64,000 nt of DNA, taken from contig CM119267.1 of NCBI GenBank assembly GCA_051294375.1, positions 19,667,546 through 19,731,545 of the forward strand, read 5' to 3'. Below, piece after piece: positions 1 to 11,400 of this stretch. Position 1 is the first letter of the stretch. Every line of letters begins with the position of its first letter. Source of the stretch: Paraspadella gotoi (lineage: Eukaryota; Chaetognatha). The notes below the pieces were generated by a model, which saw nothing but the letters and a program-made list of their open reading frames with translations, was not told the DNA's origin and made no database searches. Both the position numbers and the translations under genes were made by a program.

Positions 1-176
1 AATTTCTGAAGAAGCAGAATTTTTACTTTGACAGTGGATCTTACTATCAATCCTTCAGTTCCCATTAAAACAATTGCGCTATGAAGGCTTACATTGAAGC
101 TGAAACATGTCCGAAATGTGTTTCTTTATAAAACTCGTACGTAAACAATTCATTTTCTACTTCAAACTTAAAAATT

Positions 177-420
177 ATAGTGGACTAAAATCCACCAATC
201 GTTCATCAGCGGCCGTTGGTGCCGGAGGCAAGTCATTCGCCTCCCAACCCAAAGGTCCGGGGTTCTAGCCCGGTGGCCGCCTAGCAGTTAAGAGGGACGG
301 GGCGATTAACCCGCCTGTAACAGCCTGTTACAGCCTGTTACAGCCTGATCCGAAGCTCAGGGACTGCTTAAAATTGAACGGTTCTGTCACTAACATATAA
401 CAATTATCACTGTCTCTTCA
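177..420 (+). repeat. left terminal repeat of a miniature LTR-type element
   Basis: This stretch is repeated in direct orientation at 606-802 plus 1408-1445. The shared parts run from the 'tggactaaaatccacc' start to the 'cactgtctcttca' end. It is followed two bases on by TGGTGAGCCCGACTT (422-436), which reads like a tRNA primer-binding site just inside an LTR. The two repeats are only about 185 bp apart, so the whole unit looks like a terminal-repeat retrotransposon in miniature (TRIM). The exact left edge is uncertain: the right repeat starts TGTATGG while the left start has diverged. The 5-bp words aaatt at 172-176 and 1446-1450 may be the target duplication. Confidence 0.6.
209..280 (+). 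repeat. tRNA-like fold inside the terminal repeat
   Basis: The 5' GCGGCC pairs with the 3' GGCCGC like an acceptor stem. CCGGG-GTTCTAG-CCCGG makes a perfect 5-bp T-arm with a 7-base loop. GGAGGC and GCCTCC form an anticodon-like stem, but its loop has nine bases. GGTTCTAGCCC resembles a pol III B box. The second copy (641-712) keeps the T-arm but has lost the acceptor pairing. It is read as a tRNA-derived segment captured by the element, not as a functional tRNA gene, because the anticodon loop is not canonical. Confidence 0.45.
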
Positions 421-605
421 TTGGTGAGCCCGACTTCCGAACACAACAGCAACAACAACACTTTCAGGCGACATGCCTCAACCTGGCGATGCACTTTCCA
501 CCAACAACACATCAGGCAACATGCCTCAACTTGGTGACGCACTTTCCACCAACAACAACAATTCACTGTAGAGACGCAACAGACTTCTCCCTACGGGAGG
601 GGGGA
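421..605 (+). mobile_element. internal region of the miniature LTR-type element
   Basis: Only about 185 bp lie between the repeats. They hold a primer-binding-site-like start (422-436), a short reading frame (473-571, 32 residues) and a purine-rich tract (594-605, gggaggggggat) directly before the right repeat, where a polypurine tract would lie. The short frame is two copies of one motif beginning MPQ-GDALSTNN. No protease, reverse transcriptase or integrase is present, so the element could only move with help in trans. Confidence 0.55.
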
Positions 606-1445
606 TGTATGGTGGACTAAAATCCACCAACCGTTCATCAGTGGCAATTTGTGCCGGAGGCAAGTCATTCGCTCCCAACCCAAAGGTCCAGGGTTCTAGC
701 CCGGTGGCCGCCTAGCAGTTAAGAGGGACGGGGCACTTAACCCGCCTGTAACACGGTGTTACAGCCTGATCCGAAGCTCAGGGACTGCTTATATTGAACG
801 GTAGAGCGTAGTGAAAGTTAAATACGAAAATTCTAAATGTCAATCAATACCATCAATGGATATTAATTTGTAAACAAAATTTATGTTCTTCAATTTTCGC
901 AGTAGGCTATATTTATATATAGTACTATCCTTATAAAATCGAAAAAATTCAAAATAGGCTTTTCTTAATTTTGATTGCAGATTTGAATTCCTCGTCAAAA
1001 GTTGATAAAAGAAAATATAAATCATTTTTAAATATTTTTTCAATAAGTGGGTTAAAAATTAAAAAAAATTTATTGAATATATAAAATTTTAATTTTCAGC
1101 TTAAAATATAGGTTTTTTTATATTTGATCAACTTAATGAAAGAATTTTTAAAAAAGAGTTATATTTCTTTATATCAACTTTTCATGACGAATCCAAATCT
1201 GCAAAAAAATCTTTAAGAAATAATTTTAGAATTTTAACATTTAGTGGATTAGTACTAGTATAAATATAGCCTACTGCGTAAATTTTAAAATTTATTATAA
1301 AATTTTTTTATACATAAATGTTAATTAGCATAATGTTGTTCATTCCTCACTTTTAGAATTTTAATTAAAGTTAAATTGATAATTTTTACTACGCCTTATT
1401 GAACGGTTCTGTCACTAACATATAACAATTATCACTGTCTCTTCA
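606..1445 (+). repeat. right terminal repeat, interrupted by a hairpin transposon
   Basis: This is the direct-repeat partner of 177-420. It is continuous as 606-802 and 1408-1445; the bases between are a foreign insert (803-1396) with an 11-bp target duplication. The left repeat keeps the matching site uninterrupted, which gives an internal empty-site reference. Confidence 0.6.
803..1396. mobile_element. hairpin MITE nested in the right terminal repeat
   Basis: The 594-bp insert is flanked by the 11-bp direct repeat tattgaacggt (792-802 and 1397-1407). Its ends are imperfect inverted repeats (agagcgtagtgaaa against aggcgtagtaaaa). Inside, 898-930 (cgcagtaggctatatttata...) is matched in reverse complement around 1250-1280. 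The bases around 975-1020 match the reverse complement of about 1165-1215, so much of the insert folds on itself. There is no coding capacity. A 9-11 bp duplication is most like Mutator-type elements, but the family is inferred. Confidence 0.65.
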
Positions 1446-1679
1446 AAATTTAAATTTATTATAAATTTTAAAATTTATATTACTGAACAAAAAAAATGTT
1501 TATTGCACAAACTGAGACTCGACGCTAGAGGGATAACAAAATTAAATGGATTAACAAAGCACCGACCGGTAGTACCTTAGGTTGTTGCGGACGTCGAATA
1601 GTAAAAGTAAAAAAAATTATAATATGAACACTTGATAATAATCATCACGTTTTCCTTTAAATTATATTAAAAATCAAAA

Positions 1680-1872
1680 GGTTAATTTTTACTTTCGCCG
1701 ACCGCGGTTTTGGCGGATTTTAAAAAACCTCTTGAAAATATTTATATTTTTTTTTTAAATTTAAAAAATATTACTTAATTACCCTAACCCTAAACCTTAA
1801 CCCTAAACCACCCCTAAACCACTTTTAACCCTAACCCTTCCCAAACCCCGGTCGGCGAAAGTAAAAGTAACC
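1680..1872. repeat. inverted repeat enclosing telomere-like CCCTAA repeats
   Basis: Left arm 1680-1712 (ggttaatttttactttcgcc...) matches the reverse complement of the right arm 1841-1872. Between them, 1781-1837 carries degenerate ccctaa/ccctaaa units. It reads as an interstitial telomere-like tract inside a fold-back element. Confidence 0.6.
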
Positions 1873-3413
1873 CAATAAAAATTTTAGCATACTATTAGGA
1901 AATTTAAAAAAATTTTCAGGTAAAGAAACGTCAAGTAGTTTTCTAACTAATAAAAGTTACAAAAATAATATACAATGAAAGAATTACAAGCTTAATCAAG
2001 TCTTTTCGTATTGCTCCAGATTGAAGTCCCTAAAACTATTTGTTGAATACCGGCAAAGTAATCAAACCAAAAACACGCGAACCGTAGGATGACATTTGGC
2101 AACAGTTGACACTGCAGTGTCATCACTTAAATTACAACACCGTTGAGAATCTCATTAAAAGAAAAATCGTCCAATCATCCATGAAAAAGATAAAATTTAA
2201 AAAATTACTCACTTCCGAACCAAATTCATTTTTTGAAGTTATTGTAGTTTCTCCGTATTTTTTAGTTTGTAATTATCAAAAATATTAATCCGAAAATTAT
2301 CAAATAAATACCGGAAATAAGCTATAATCGGTGCGTTTAGAGCATCTGTACCCTAGCATCTCCAGCGGAATCCAAATAAATATACTCTAATTCGTCTGGA
2401 AATAAAAGATTGAGTCTCTCGAGTCGGACAACAGAGTGGTGTCGAATCCAGCTTCTGGCATTAAACAAAAGATGTTTAAAACAATTCAAGAAACATCCCA
2501 ATGAAAATTTTTGAAAGGGCTATGAACTAATATAAAATTATCCATTCAATCAATAAATAAGCTATCCTATCACTCATTCTGGATAGGATATGGTGGGTTA
2601 AACCTTGCATACTTTTTCACAATTTTACACTACTACAGTGCAGGAAACAAACCAGCTATCTCATATTGTTATTGCGTGATTGGCCCATATTTTCCAGTAT
2701 CTGTCCTTCAAGAATAAACTTGATTGTTGAACAAAATTGTCAATTGATCATGAGAGAGAGAGCTGAACTCGTCTATATATATAAAAATTGTTTTGTAAAT
2801 AAAACAAACAAATGAGTGGAAGAATATGAATATAACAATTTAAAAGACCTCAATGATGAGAAGCCTTATCTAAATGGTTACACACTCGAGCTATTTCTAA
2901 TGTTAAAACAGCGTGACGACTACGACGACACAATATAAAAAAGATCATTTTTCTAACTACCGAATTGGGTGAATTTTAAGTTACACCCTTATATACAAAT
3001 ATATAGTATGGATTATGGACTCAAACTTCAAATATTACTAATTGTAGCAATTTAGTTTTTTTACACTATTGACTATCACTGAGACATTAGACAAATATGA
3101 AAAAATCAGAAAGTAGCTTCAACAACAAGTGGTCTTTGTCAGTTTGTGAGACATCTCTCATTCTCTGATAGTAGCCTCAAAACCATGTCCGATTCTTGAC
3201 CATCCGAGTCCTAGAAACCGAATCTAAACTAACTTTAAACTAGTTTTAACTACCAAATACTCGGCTAAATTCTCAAAATGACTTCTGTATAACTTTTTTT
3301 TATAAAGTCGTAAAAAAAGTCACATCGTAACAGGCAAAAATTTAATTTGATAACAATGAACAAAAAGAATTCAAAGAAAAATAAGGACAACAGTCGAAAC
3401 AGGACCGCTTTAA
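1873..3413. other. intergenic, AT-rich, no gene seen
   Basis: I find no conserved coding sequence, RNA gene or clear repeat here. Reading frames are short and AT-biased. There is a minor ga tract near 2752. Confidence 0.6.
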
Positions 3414-4146
3414 CTAGGTATCTTCATTTTCATCGCGTTCGCCGGAACTGCATCGCGTAACTCGGTCTTTATATTCTTTCTCAGTCAACAGTCCCTGCTT
3501 GCCCGGTTTCCGATCCGACATTCGAGGAAGAACTATGGCGAGAAATCCTTCGCCCTCGGGGTCCGAGGTCAAGAGTTCGGGGCGCGAAACGAGGCGGGCG
3601 TTGGCCTCGACCAAGGCCCCTCTGACGCCGTTCGTTAAGACATGACGAGATCCATCTTCGCAGGTCACCGTCGCCAACGTCTAGCGATAGAGGCAAAACA
3701 TTGGGGCTCGAATGTGACAAGACGTCAGCTAAATCGACGGGCCTTGCGACATTGATTCATTAATCAATCACCTGTTTGTCATCGTGGAAGAACTGGCCTC
3801 CCTTTTTGCCTTTTCCCTTGACGGCGTTTTCGAGTCGATTGACTTTTTTCGAGACTTGAAAGTCGATCTGGACGGCCTTTAATCTATCGGCAAGAATCGG
3901 GTGCGACGGCGCAAGGGTCACCACGCAGATGCCGTTCGAGTGAACAAGGACCTGGACGTGAGCCACTGGCGGGACCCTATCTTTTTCCGGCGTTACTTCA
4001 AGTTTGTAGAAGCGAGTGAAGTATCTCTCGGCAAATGAAGGATATTTCGCAGTTTTAGCAGTCGGTTTGAGGCTTGCCTCTTCTTCGCTTTCTTCTCTTC
4101 GCTTCATGCCGAAAAAATTCTCGTGCGACGTAAATGTTACCCCCAC
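3414..4146 (-). CDS. ABITRAM: ABITRAM/Simiate (FAM206A) protein
   Basis: Two exons, 4146-3772 and 3680-3414, are joined in phase 0 across a 91-bp intron and give about 213 residues; I recall the human protein as about 181. Conserved stretches are PSFAERYFTRFYKLE, a GICVVTLAPSHPIL strand, KKGGQFFHDDKQ across the junction and GFLAIVLPRM near the end. The fold is related to the glycine-cleavage H protein/biotinyl domain. In vertebrates the protein is nuclear, binds actin and affects transcription; the role here is by homology. The N-terminus before the conserved core is longer than usual and acidic, and a second ATG (MKRREE) 13 codons downstream could be the true start. It is the last gene of the minus-strand cluster. 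Confidence 0.9.
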
Positions 4147-5391
4147 TCGAAGACAAAATCAAGGACATAATTCAAATTTTGTATTTAAAATAATATGTTC
4201 AATGAATGAGTACAATAATTAAAAAATATTACCGGAGGCGAAAACTTGTGAAATTACAAGTTAATTTCTGACAGAAAAAAATCCGTCTAGTGTAATTAAA
4301 AATGTTTTAATTACTAAATGACTAAATCTAAACTGATCAAGAACTGATTATTCTCAAAATTCGAAATGGCCCAGCGCTTAATAATTTAAATTATCAAATC
4401 TTTAAAAATTAAGTTAAAAAAGAACAATATGGAAGGTAAACAATTTAGAAACCTTTCCTAAAAATATTCACTATTTTTTTAAAAAAATTAAAAAATGGTT
4501 CGAATTACTATTTTAAGCCTTAAAATAAATTCATATTCTCAGCTCACGTCTAAAGATAGGGTAGTCTGATGATTTTTTATTTTTATAAAGAAAATTTTTT
4601 TTTCACGTGCTGACATGTGGCAGACAAGGTTAGCTTTCATATGATGCCTCACATGATGCATTAAAGTTGTTTTGTGATAGCATTGTGACATGGAAAGAAA
4701 AAAATTGTGATAATTTTTTTCTGCCAGGCCAACCATTCCACTTTAGGTCCCTTTTTTTATATCAAGATGACCAAATTTTTCTCGCGCTCCACCGGCAACA
4801 GCTTCCCAAGACGCCAAGCTTTCCAAATATGCCCATATTTATACTATTTATTACGGTCTTGTGGTTCGAATCGTGGGGAGACCACAAAAAAAGCCTAAAT
4901 TCAAGGAAACCTGATCCCCCATCTCGTAAAACTCTTAGAAATTGAAGAAAAAATGTAAAGGAAATAATGGAACAAGTTGCTTTCAAGGCATATCGCGTCT
5001 ATGCGCGTCTAAGTAGGTCAATTTTAAAAACATATTTGGAATCCTCAAACGCATATTTACTAGTAACCTGACGACATCAAACGACGGAGGTTCAGTTCTC
5101 TTGTTGTATCAAAAAGAAAAATTAATTCTGATATTTATAGTTGATATCTGTCAATTTCAATGAAAAAAAGGGCACTGGATGTGTTGCATGTGATTGAACA
5201 ATGTTACCACAATAATAATTTTATCAATTTTAGGTATTTTGTAAGTATTTTAAGTATTTTTATTCAGTGAGTAAAATAACGACTTTTTTATTCGCTAATC
5301 TTAATCTCGGACGCTTAACGCCAGACGTCCCTACTAAAGATTAACCTTCCAGCGCGGTTGAACGCCTCGTCGCCAACGAAAAACTAATCTC
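4147..5391. other. intergenic with a dispersed repeat at 4781-4848
   Basis: No gene is seen. The segment 4781-4848, centred on cttcccaagacgccaagctt, is present in reverse complement at 49932-50000, so it belongs to a dispersed repeat family. The rest is AT-rich. Confidence 0.55.
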
Positions 5392-7191
5392 TCATTGACT
5401 CAATTCGTTTATGAGAGCCTCGATTTCAACGATTAACTGTCGCTGATCTTCAGCTAAAATACTCAAGTTTACAAATCTGCTCGAATCGTTCGTTTTCAAA
5501 AGCAAATCTCGTTTTCTTCTAAGTCTCGTCGCCTTGAGTTGAATCAATTCCAAGATATGATAGCGACATTCGACGCATACGACCAGAGGCGCGAGGGTAG
5601 GGGCGACTGGTTTCGCCGGCGATTCCATACCAGCCTCGATGATTGAGCTAGTTTTTATTTTTGTGGTTTCCTGCCGGTCGGTCCGGGTCTCTTCGGTGCT
5701 CGTCTTCGTACTAATAAGATGATTATCGTCCGTCGTTTCGTCGAGACAAATAATCTCGAGTTCGCCGTCGTCATTTCCGTCATCGTCATGGTTGACGTCG
5801 ACTTCGTCGTAGCAAATATCTTCGTTATTTTCTTCGAAGTCGCTCTGAAAAATAGTTTCGTCCATCTCAGGATTAGTTGACGCCTCCGACTCGACGATAG
5901 TTTCCAGGGCGGCCCGATATTCGCGGTAAGGCGAGTCGTCACCGAATATCTCCAAAATGGCGACAATGTCGGACAAATAATAAATCCCGACAACGTTTCC
6001 ATCCTCAAAGGGCTCTCCTTCTCGATAGCCGGCCACGCCACGCTGTGATAAATAGCGCGATAACTCTTTGCCGCTGGGCCCTTCCTCTCGTCGAGAGCGG
6101 ACACCGGCGGAGTCAGCGATCCGCCGCAGGGTTAATAAATCGAAGGTCTTTGTGAGAAGAAAGATTAACTCTGCCTCAGCGAGGAACGATTCGGCGCCCA
6201 ATCGGATCACGTGGGCGGGCGACAAGGGAGAGTCAACGACGGTCTCTCGAACAAGGAAGGAATCTTGGTGATGAAGTTCCGACATGAGGTTCTCTGAAAG
6301 AAAAAGGTCGACTAATGCGAATAACAACGCCTAAAGGAGACAAATGACGTAGTCTTAAAAGTCTTACCGAACTCAGAACCGAGACAACCCTCGGCGAATC
6401 CATTTTCTACCATCGATCGCGCCACGGACCGATAATCTCGTGCGGCGTCTCTCAAATCAAGAGTGGCTTTTCGAGTCTCTTCTTCCATGCTTATCACTTT
6501 GGCCCTGAATTGGGCTCCTTCGTCAAGAGCTTGACGCAGAAAATAATCCACTAAAAATAAATGAATACTTCTTTTTAAGTCTCGAAAGTCTCGAAAATCA
6601 AAATCATACAACAAAATAACCACACCTGCTTCTGCGCCCCAACTTGGTGAATCACCTTTGGGGCGAATGCCGTTCAATCTTGCCTCATAACAATCGACGG
6701 AATGCTTGGAAAACTCTTGCTTGAGAAAGCAGACGTCCGACCTGGAAACCATGGCGACGTTCCCGTAGTCGACGAAATAAATAAGTACAAAATCCGAGTT
6801 AACTTCGATGATTTCCGATCGGTAGAGCTGACCTTCGAACTGATGAAACGGGATTGGGATTGTTTAACTTCGAGAATACCTTCATCGTTAATGTTTCTAA
6901 CGTTACCGGCGCGACGCACATTTGACCCACGCGGAGGAAGCAGTCCGGCATTTTGAGGCGTTCGCCGACTTTTCCGCGGGTGTTCAAGTAGGAAGCGTTT
7001 AATTCTTTGGTCCACTCGTACTCGGGACTGTGGCCCAAGCGTAAATAAATATGATCGGGATCCTGGGCGAAGGTGACGATCACATCGACGATTGATCCGA
7101 CTTCGGGGGGCGGCCGGTAAGTGTAAGAAGCACTGGGACCCTCAACATTGACGACGTCGTCAGAGTTGAAATCTTGGACAAAGCCAAACAT
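5392..7191 (-). CDS. Tudor-domain protein (single extended Tudor)
   Basis: Four exons (7191-6907, 6839-6626, 6550-6368, 6293-5392) close in phase for 527 residues. Residues about 30-230 form an extended Tudor domain: a VDVIVTFAQDPDHIYLRL strand, GQMCVAPFEGQLYRSEI, the hallmark FVDYGN turn, then a Tudor-SN-like half with WGAEAVDYFLRQAL, FRAKVIS and ATLDLRDA. This family reads symmetrically dimethylated arginines, usually on Piwi-type proteins in germ granules; that role is inferred from the family. The rest is unusual: a mid-region of weak similarity, a long acidic stretch (about residues 370-430) and a C-terminal helix with a CVEC pair that may be a coiled coil. I cannot assign it to a named TDRD orthologue. 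Confidence 0.8.
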
Positions 7192-7676
7192 GATTTACGA
7201 AGGCAAATATTCAATTCATAATCCATGAATTTTATCTTTTAAAAACGCTCTGGAATTACATAAGATAATAATAAAAACAAAACTCAACGATAACTATAAA
7301 AGTATAACATATAATTATTTATTTTGTTAAATCTCATGATAAAAATAATGTATTTGTATTTTGGGTAAAAATCCCCTTTGCTAAAGGGAATCCTCTCCGC
7401 ACAAGTTAGCACCGCAATCTGAAAATTGGACATGGAACATATAAAAGCGAACAGAACTAAAGACGATTGTCAACTTGTGGCACATAAACTCTCGTTGAAA
7501 CTTGCCTTGAACAAGTACAAAAGTTATTAAGACAAGAACATTCTTTTGGCGCAAAAGAAAACTTGTCATGATTTTTTTTTAATAAAAAATTGAAAAGATG
7601 AAACAATACGGGTTCCATTTCATAGCGTATCTAGTACCCATCAGTAATTATTGGTCATTAGCTTAAGTCCCGCCGT
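7192..7676. other. intergenic, nothing recognised
   Basis: The AT-rich spacer between the PEX1 stop and the Tudor gene start holds no conserved coding sequence or RNA gene. A 62-codon frame (7381-7569) has no recognisable similarity. Confidence 0.5.
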
Positions 7677-8454
7677 TCATGCCAAGGTCTGCCTCTGTCT
7701 CCTATCAAAAACTTCTTCGACGTTTCCATCGTAACCAGCAGCAGCTCCGCGAGATTTCGTCTTTCCCGTAGCAAATTCCTCGTAAATCTCTTCGTATTTC
7801 TCGATGTCCTTCCCGACGACAGAGGGTTTGGTTTGGATCAAGGCTCGATCCAGGTGTCGCCGGCCAACTCGAAGAACCGCCCCGCCGACGCCGACCACCT
7901 CAGCATCGCGGACGTCGTCGAAGGCAGCCAAACGTGCGTTGTGCAACAGACCCTTGAGGTCGGCCCCTGAAAAGCCGGCGCAAAATGTGGCGACCCAGGA
8001 GAGATTGATGTCATCGTCGAGAGCGACGTTCATCCTTCGAGAAAAAATCTCCAAGATCTCGAGCCTCTCCGCTTCGTTCGGCAGCGGGCAGAAGAGCGTT
8101 TGTCCGAGGCGTCCAGGTCGCAGCAGCGCCGGATCAACGAGGTCTGGCCGACTTGTGGCGGCGAGAACGTGCACGGCGTCTCGCGCCTCGACGCCGTCGA
8201 GTTGAGTGAGCAGTTGATTGACGACGCGATCGGCGACGCCCGTGGAATCGCGACCGCGACGAGGCGCCAGCGACTCGAACTCGTCAAAGAACAAAAGGCA
8301 GGGGCGGGCGGCACGGGCACGATCGAACAGGTCGCGAACGGCTCTCTCGCTCTCGCCAACATATTTGGAAAGAAGTTCCGGACCCTGATGTCAAGGAGAA
8401 ACGATTTTGGTAAGAGTAAAAATTATGAAAAATTTGACTCTCACCCCTCCCTCC

Positions 8455-8486
<32 letters not shown>

Positions 8487-11400
8487 TCTTTCTAAAAGGA
8501 TCGAAATATTGGTTTTCAATAAAAAAAAAAAAAAAAAATACTGAAATTGAACCAAAATTTGACGTTTTTAATCAATTATGATAATGGTTTATTAAACGCT
8601 CCTTACCTTAACTGAAATAAATCGCAACCCGCATTCGTTTGCCGCCGCCGCAGCGACGTAGGTTTTTCCAGTTCCCGGGGGCCCGTACAACAAAACGCCC
8701 GTTTTAAGCTGGATGGGGCACTTGGACAAGAGCCGTGGATATTTCGTAGGCCACTCGAGCAATTCTGAGAGTTTTTTCTTGACTTTTCTCAATCCGCCGA
8801 CATTCGCCCAATTCACCGGAGCTGGGGTGTGTAATACAACGCCTTTAAGAGCCGAAGGCGTGAATCCGTCTAATGCCGCTTCAAAGTCTTGTGGTTTTAG
8901 TGCTTCTGTCGCTGCGCCGCCTCCACCGCGCATGCGTCGAGCGTGGATTGCGCGCTCGATGATTCGCTCCAAATCGCGGGCAACGTAACCCTCCGTACGA
9001 CGCACAACGTCATCAAGTGACAAGTTTTCCGCTGTCTCGGGCAATACGGAACCATTCTTCCGCAGCAGGGTTCGCAACAGCGTTCCACGGTGAAGAAGGG
9101 TAGGCGGCTCCAACTGTAACACGCGACCGAAGAAGTGATGGCCACGAGAGTCAGTCAGTGTCCCGTGTAAGGTGTGCTCGGAAATCGCCGTGGCCAATAC
9201 AGCAAGGGACTCGCTCCTGTTAAGCGCCGCAGACAAGATTCGGAACACCGCTTCCGCTAAGCGTCCGTGGTAGGAAACTTCTTGCATGCTGTCTGTTTCT
9301 GGTACCTGTGAAGGAACTAGAACGTCCAAATCATCAAGGACCAGAATTGACGGCGCGTGAAATAACGCCTCTTCCAGTCTCTCCTCGATTTCCTTCTTCA
9401 CAGCGTCCACTTTGCGTCCGCGTAATGGCACGCAGTCAAGCCACGTCACTCGTGCCAAATACGGTGGCGAGGTCAGTTGCGCCACCGTCGATCTAGCAAA
9501 GGAAGTGCGACCAACGCCTCGGCGACCGCAAATAAGTAGACAGCCTCGCGCGCGGGCAGACGAGAGCTTATTCAAATGACGAGAGAGCGGATCCACAGCC
9601 AAAGAAGAAACGATATGTAGGATAGCGTCCTGAAAGGAATTCTGGTAACCGAGTGCGGTCCATGCATTTCTTTTCCAAACGAGGCACCCGGGGTTCTTGG
9701 GCGCGAATGAAATTTGAGAGGAATCCTCAGCCGTGGGGCGGTGAAGTAACAAATTCTCTTCGGGCGATCGAGGCTTCCAGTCAGAGGGGGCGGAGTGACG
9801 AACAAATTCCACCTGCAAATGCGTTAGCTGCGAAGGCGGAATCAAACAGTAACCACCTTTGATCTTTTTCTTATGATCTGGAGACTCGCTCACGCCTTCG
9901 AACTCGACGAAGCACTCGAGGCAAATGTCGGCAGTGAGTGAAAGTTGAACGGCGGTCGGGTTGCACAGAAGGAAGGGGAAGATTTCGCTGGAAATACTGG
10001 AGACCCACTGGCGAAAGCGACATACGACTTCATCGTCCTTCACGTCGTCTACCAGAGGTTTTGATGGACGTATTAGGATCTTTCCCGGGGTGATGGGAAC
10101 TTGTTGAGTAGACGACACGAGAACCTTTTCGGTAGCGGCGCAACGACGATGGCGACGGAAGAGATCTGGGACCATCACGTGACCCGATAAAGGAAATATC
10201 GCACCCGACTCTTGCTCGTCCGTTCGAAGAACGTCGCGGGTTCCGTTATTGCTACTGCTTGCGTTTCCGCCGTTGCCGAAGTCGCCTGCAGAGTCTTCTT
10301 GGTTTTCGTCAATAAGAACGCGAACGAAATGAGTAAACACCAGCCCAGAATACAGAGCCTCTTCTACGGTACCATCTCCTTTTTCCGACGCAGTTGGCGA
10401 ACCGAGAAGATCCGCCTTGTTGGTTGCACGTAGTTTGGTGACAAGTTTTTCTCGCGAATCTTCGCGGTTCTGTTGTGGTGATAGAATTAATGACATTTCA
10501 GCGATAAAAGATCTTGTCTTCGCCGGAAGGTGGCTCGGCAAAGAGTCCCGATGGACGTGGACGGTGTTTGGTTGACGCCAAATAAGTTTAAGGCCGCAAA
10601 AGAGAAACTTCGAGACTGAGGAAAGAACCGAGTCGGCGTCGGTCGATGCTCTCTTGGCGTCGTTAACAGAGGTTGACGCGAAACGCCCCTCCAATGACGC
10701 GTGCCGGGAGAATCGAGTCGCGAGATCCGGTGATCGTTGCCGGGATAAAAGCGTCCCATCGTCCATTGGCTGTATGCGCAGCAAAGCGTCGAAAGAGCTT
10801 CGTAGGATCTCGGCGTTAAATTTTTTGAAGGAAGACAACGAGGAATTGGTCGAAAATAACGACCCGGGGCCAGCAACGGCTTCCAAAGTCTCGACGTTCG
10901 TAGTTCCGGGTAGAGATCCGATGACGGAAGGTGCAACGAAAGACAGGGCGTCCAAAACTTTGCCAAAGACCGAGGATGAACGTTCATCATAAGCGTCATT
11001 GGGTTGCGCTTCTGCAATATGTGGAAAAGTATTCATCACAGAGACGACGCCTTCCTTTTGGTTGGTTACTCCTTTGTTATTCTCCAAAGTTTCGGAACGT
11101 CGGTAAAGTACACTAGAGCAGATATGAACTATACGACTGTAGATGGCATTGCCTGAGGCCGAAGCGGCCGCCGCTGCAGCGGTCGCCGCCGAAACGGGAT
11201 CGATGTTACGGGACAAATCTCTCGACACAGCAGTAAAAAGGTTGGTCAAAAGGGGATCGGGAGACAGTTTTTCCGAGAGCTTCTCGATGAGAGGATGGTG
11301 CCGCTTCGTAGTCGCTAAAAAGTCGTCGTCGAGGTTTTCGTCGTCTAAATCGTCATCGGAATCGTAAGGGAGACTCGGCAGACTCTCCAAAGATCCGACG

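Noticed and set aside
2106-2288. 60-codon plus-strand frame
   Set aside because: AT-rich, no similarity, no splice or promoter context.
7381-7569. 62-codon minus-strand frame downstream of the PEX1 stop
   Set aside because: No conserved residues; likely chance in the spacer or PEX1 3' untranslated region.
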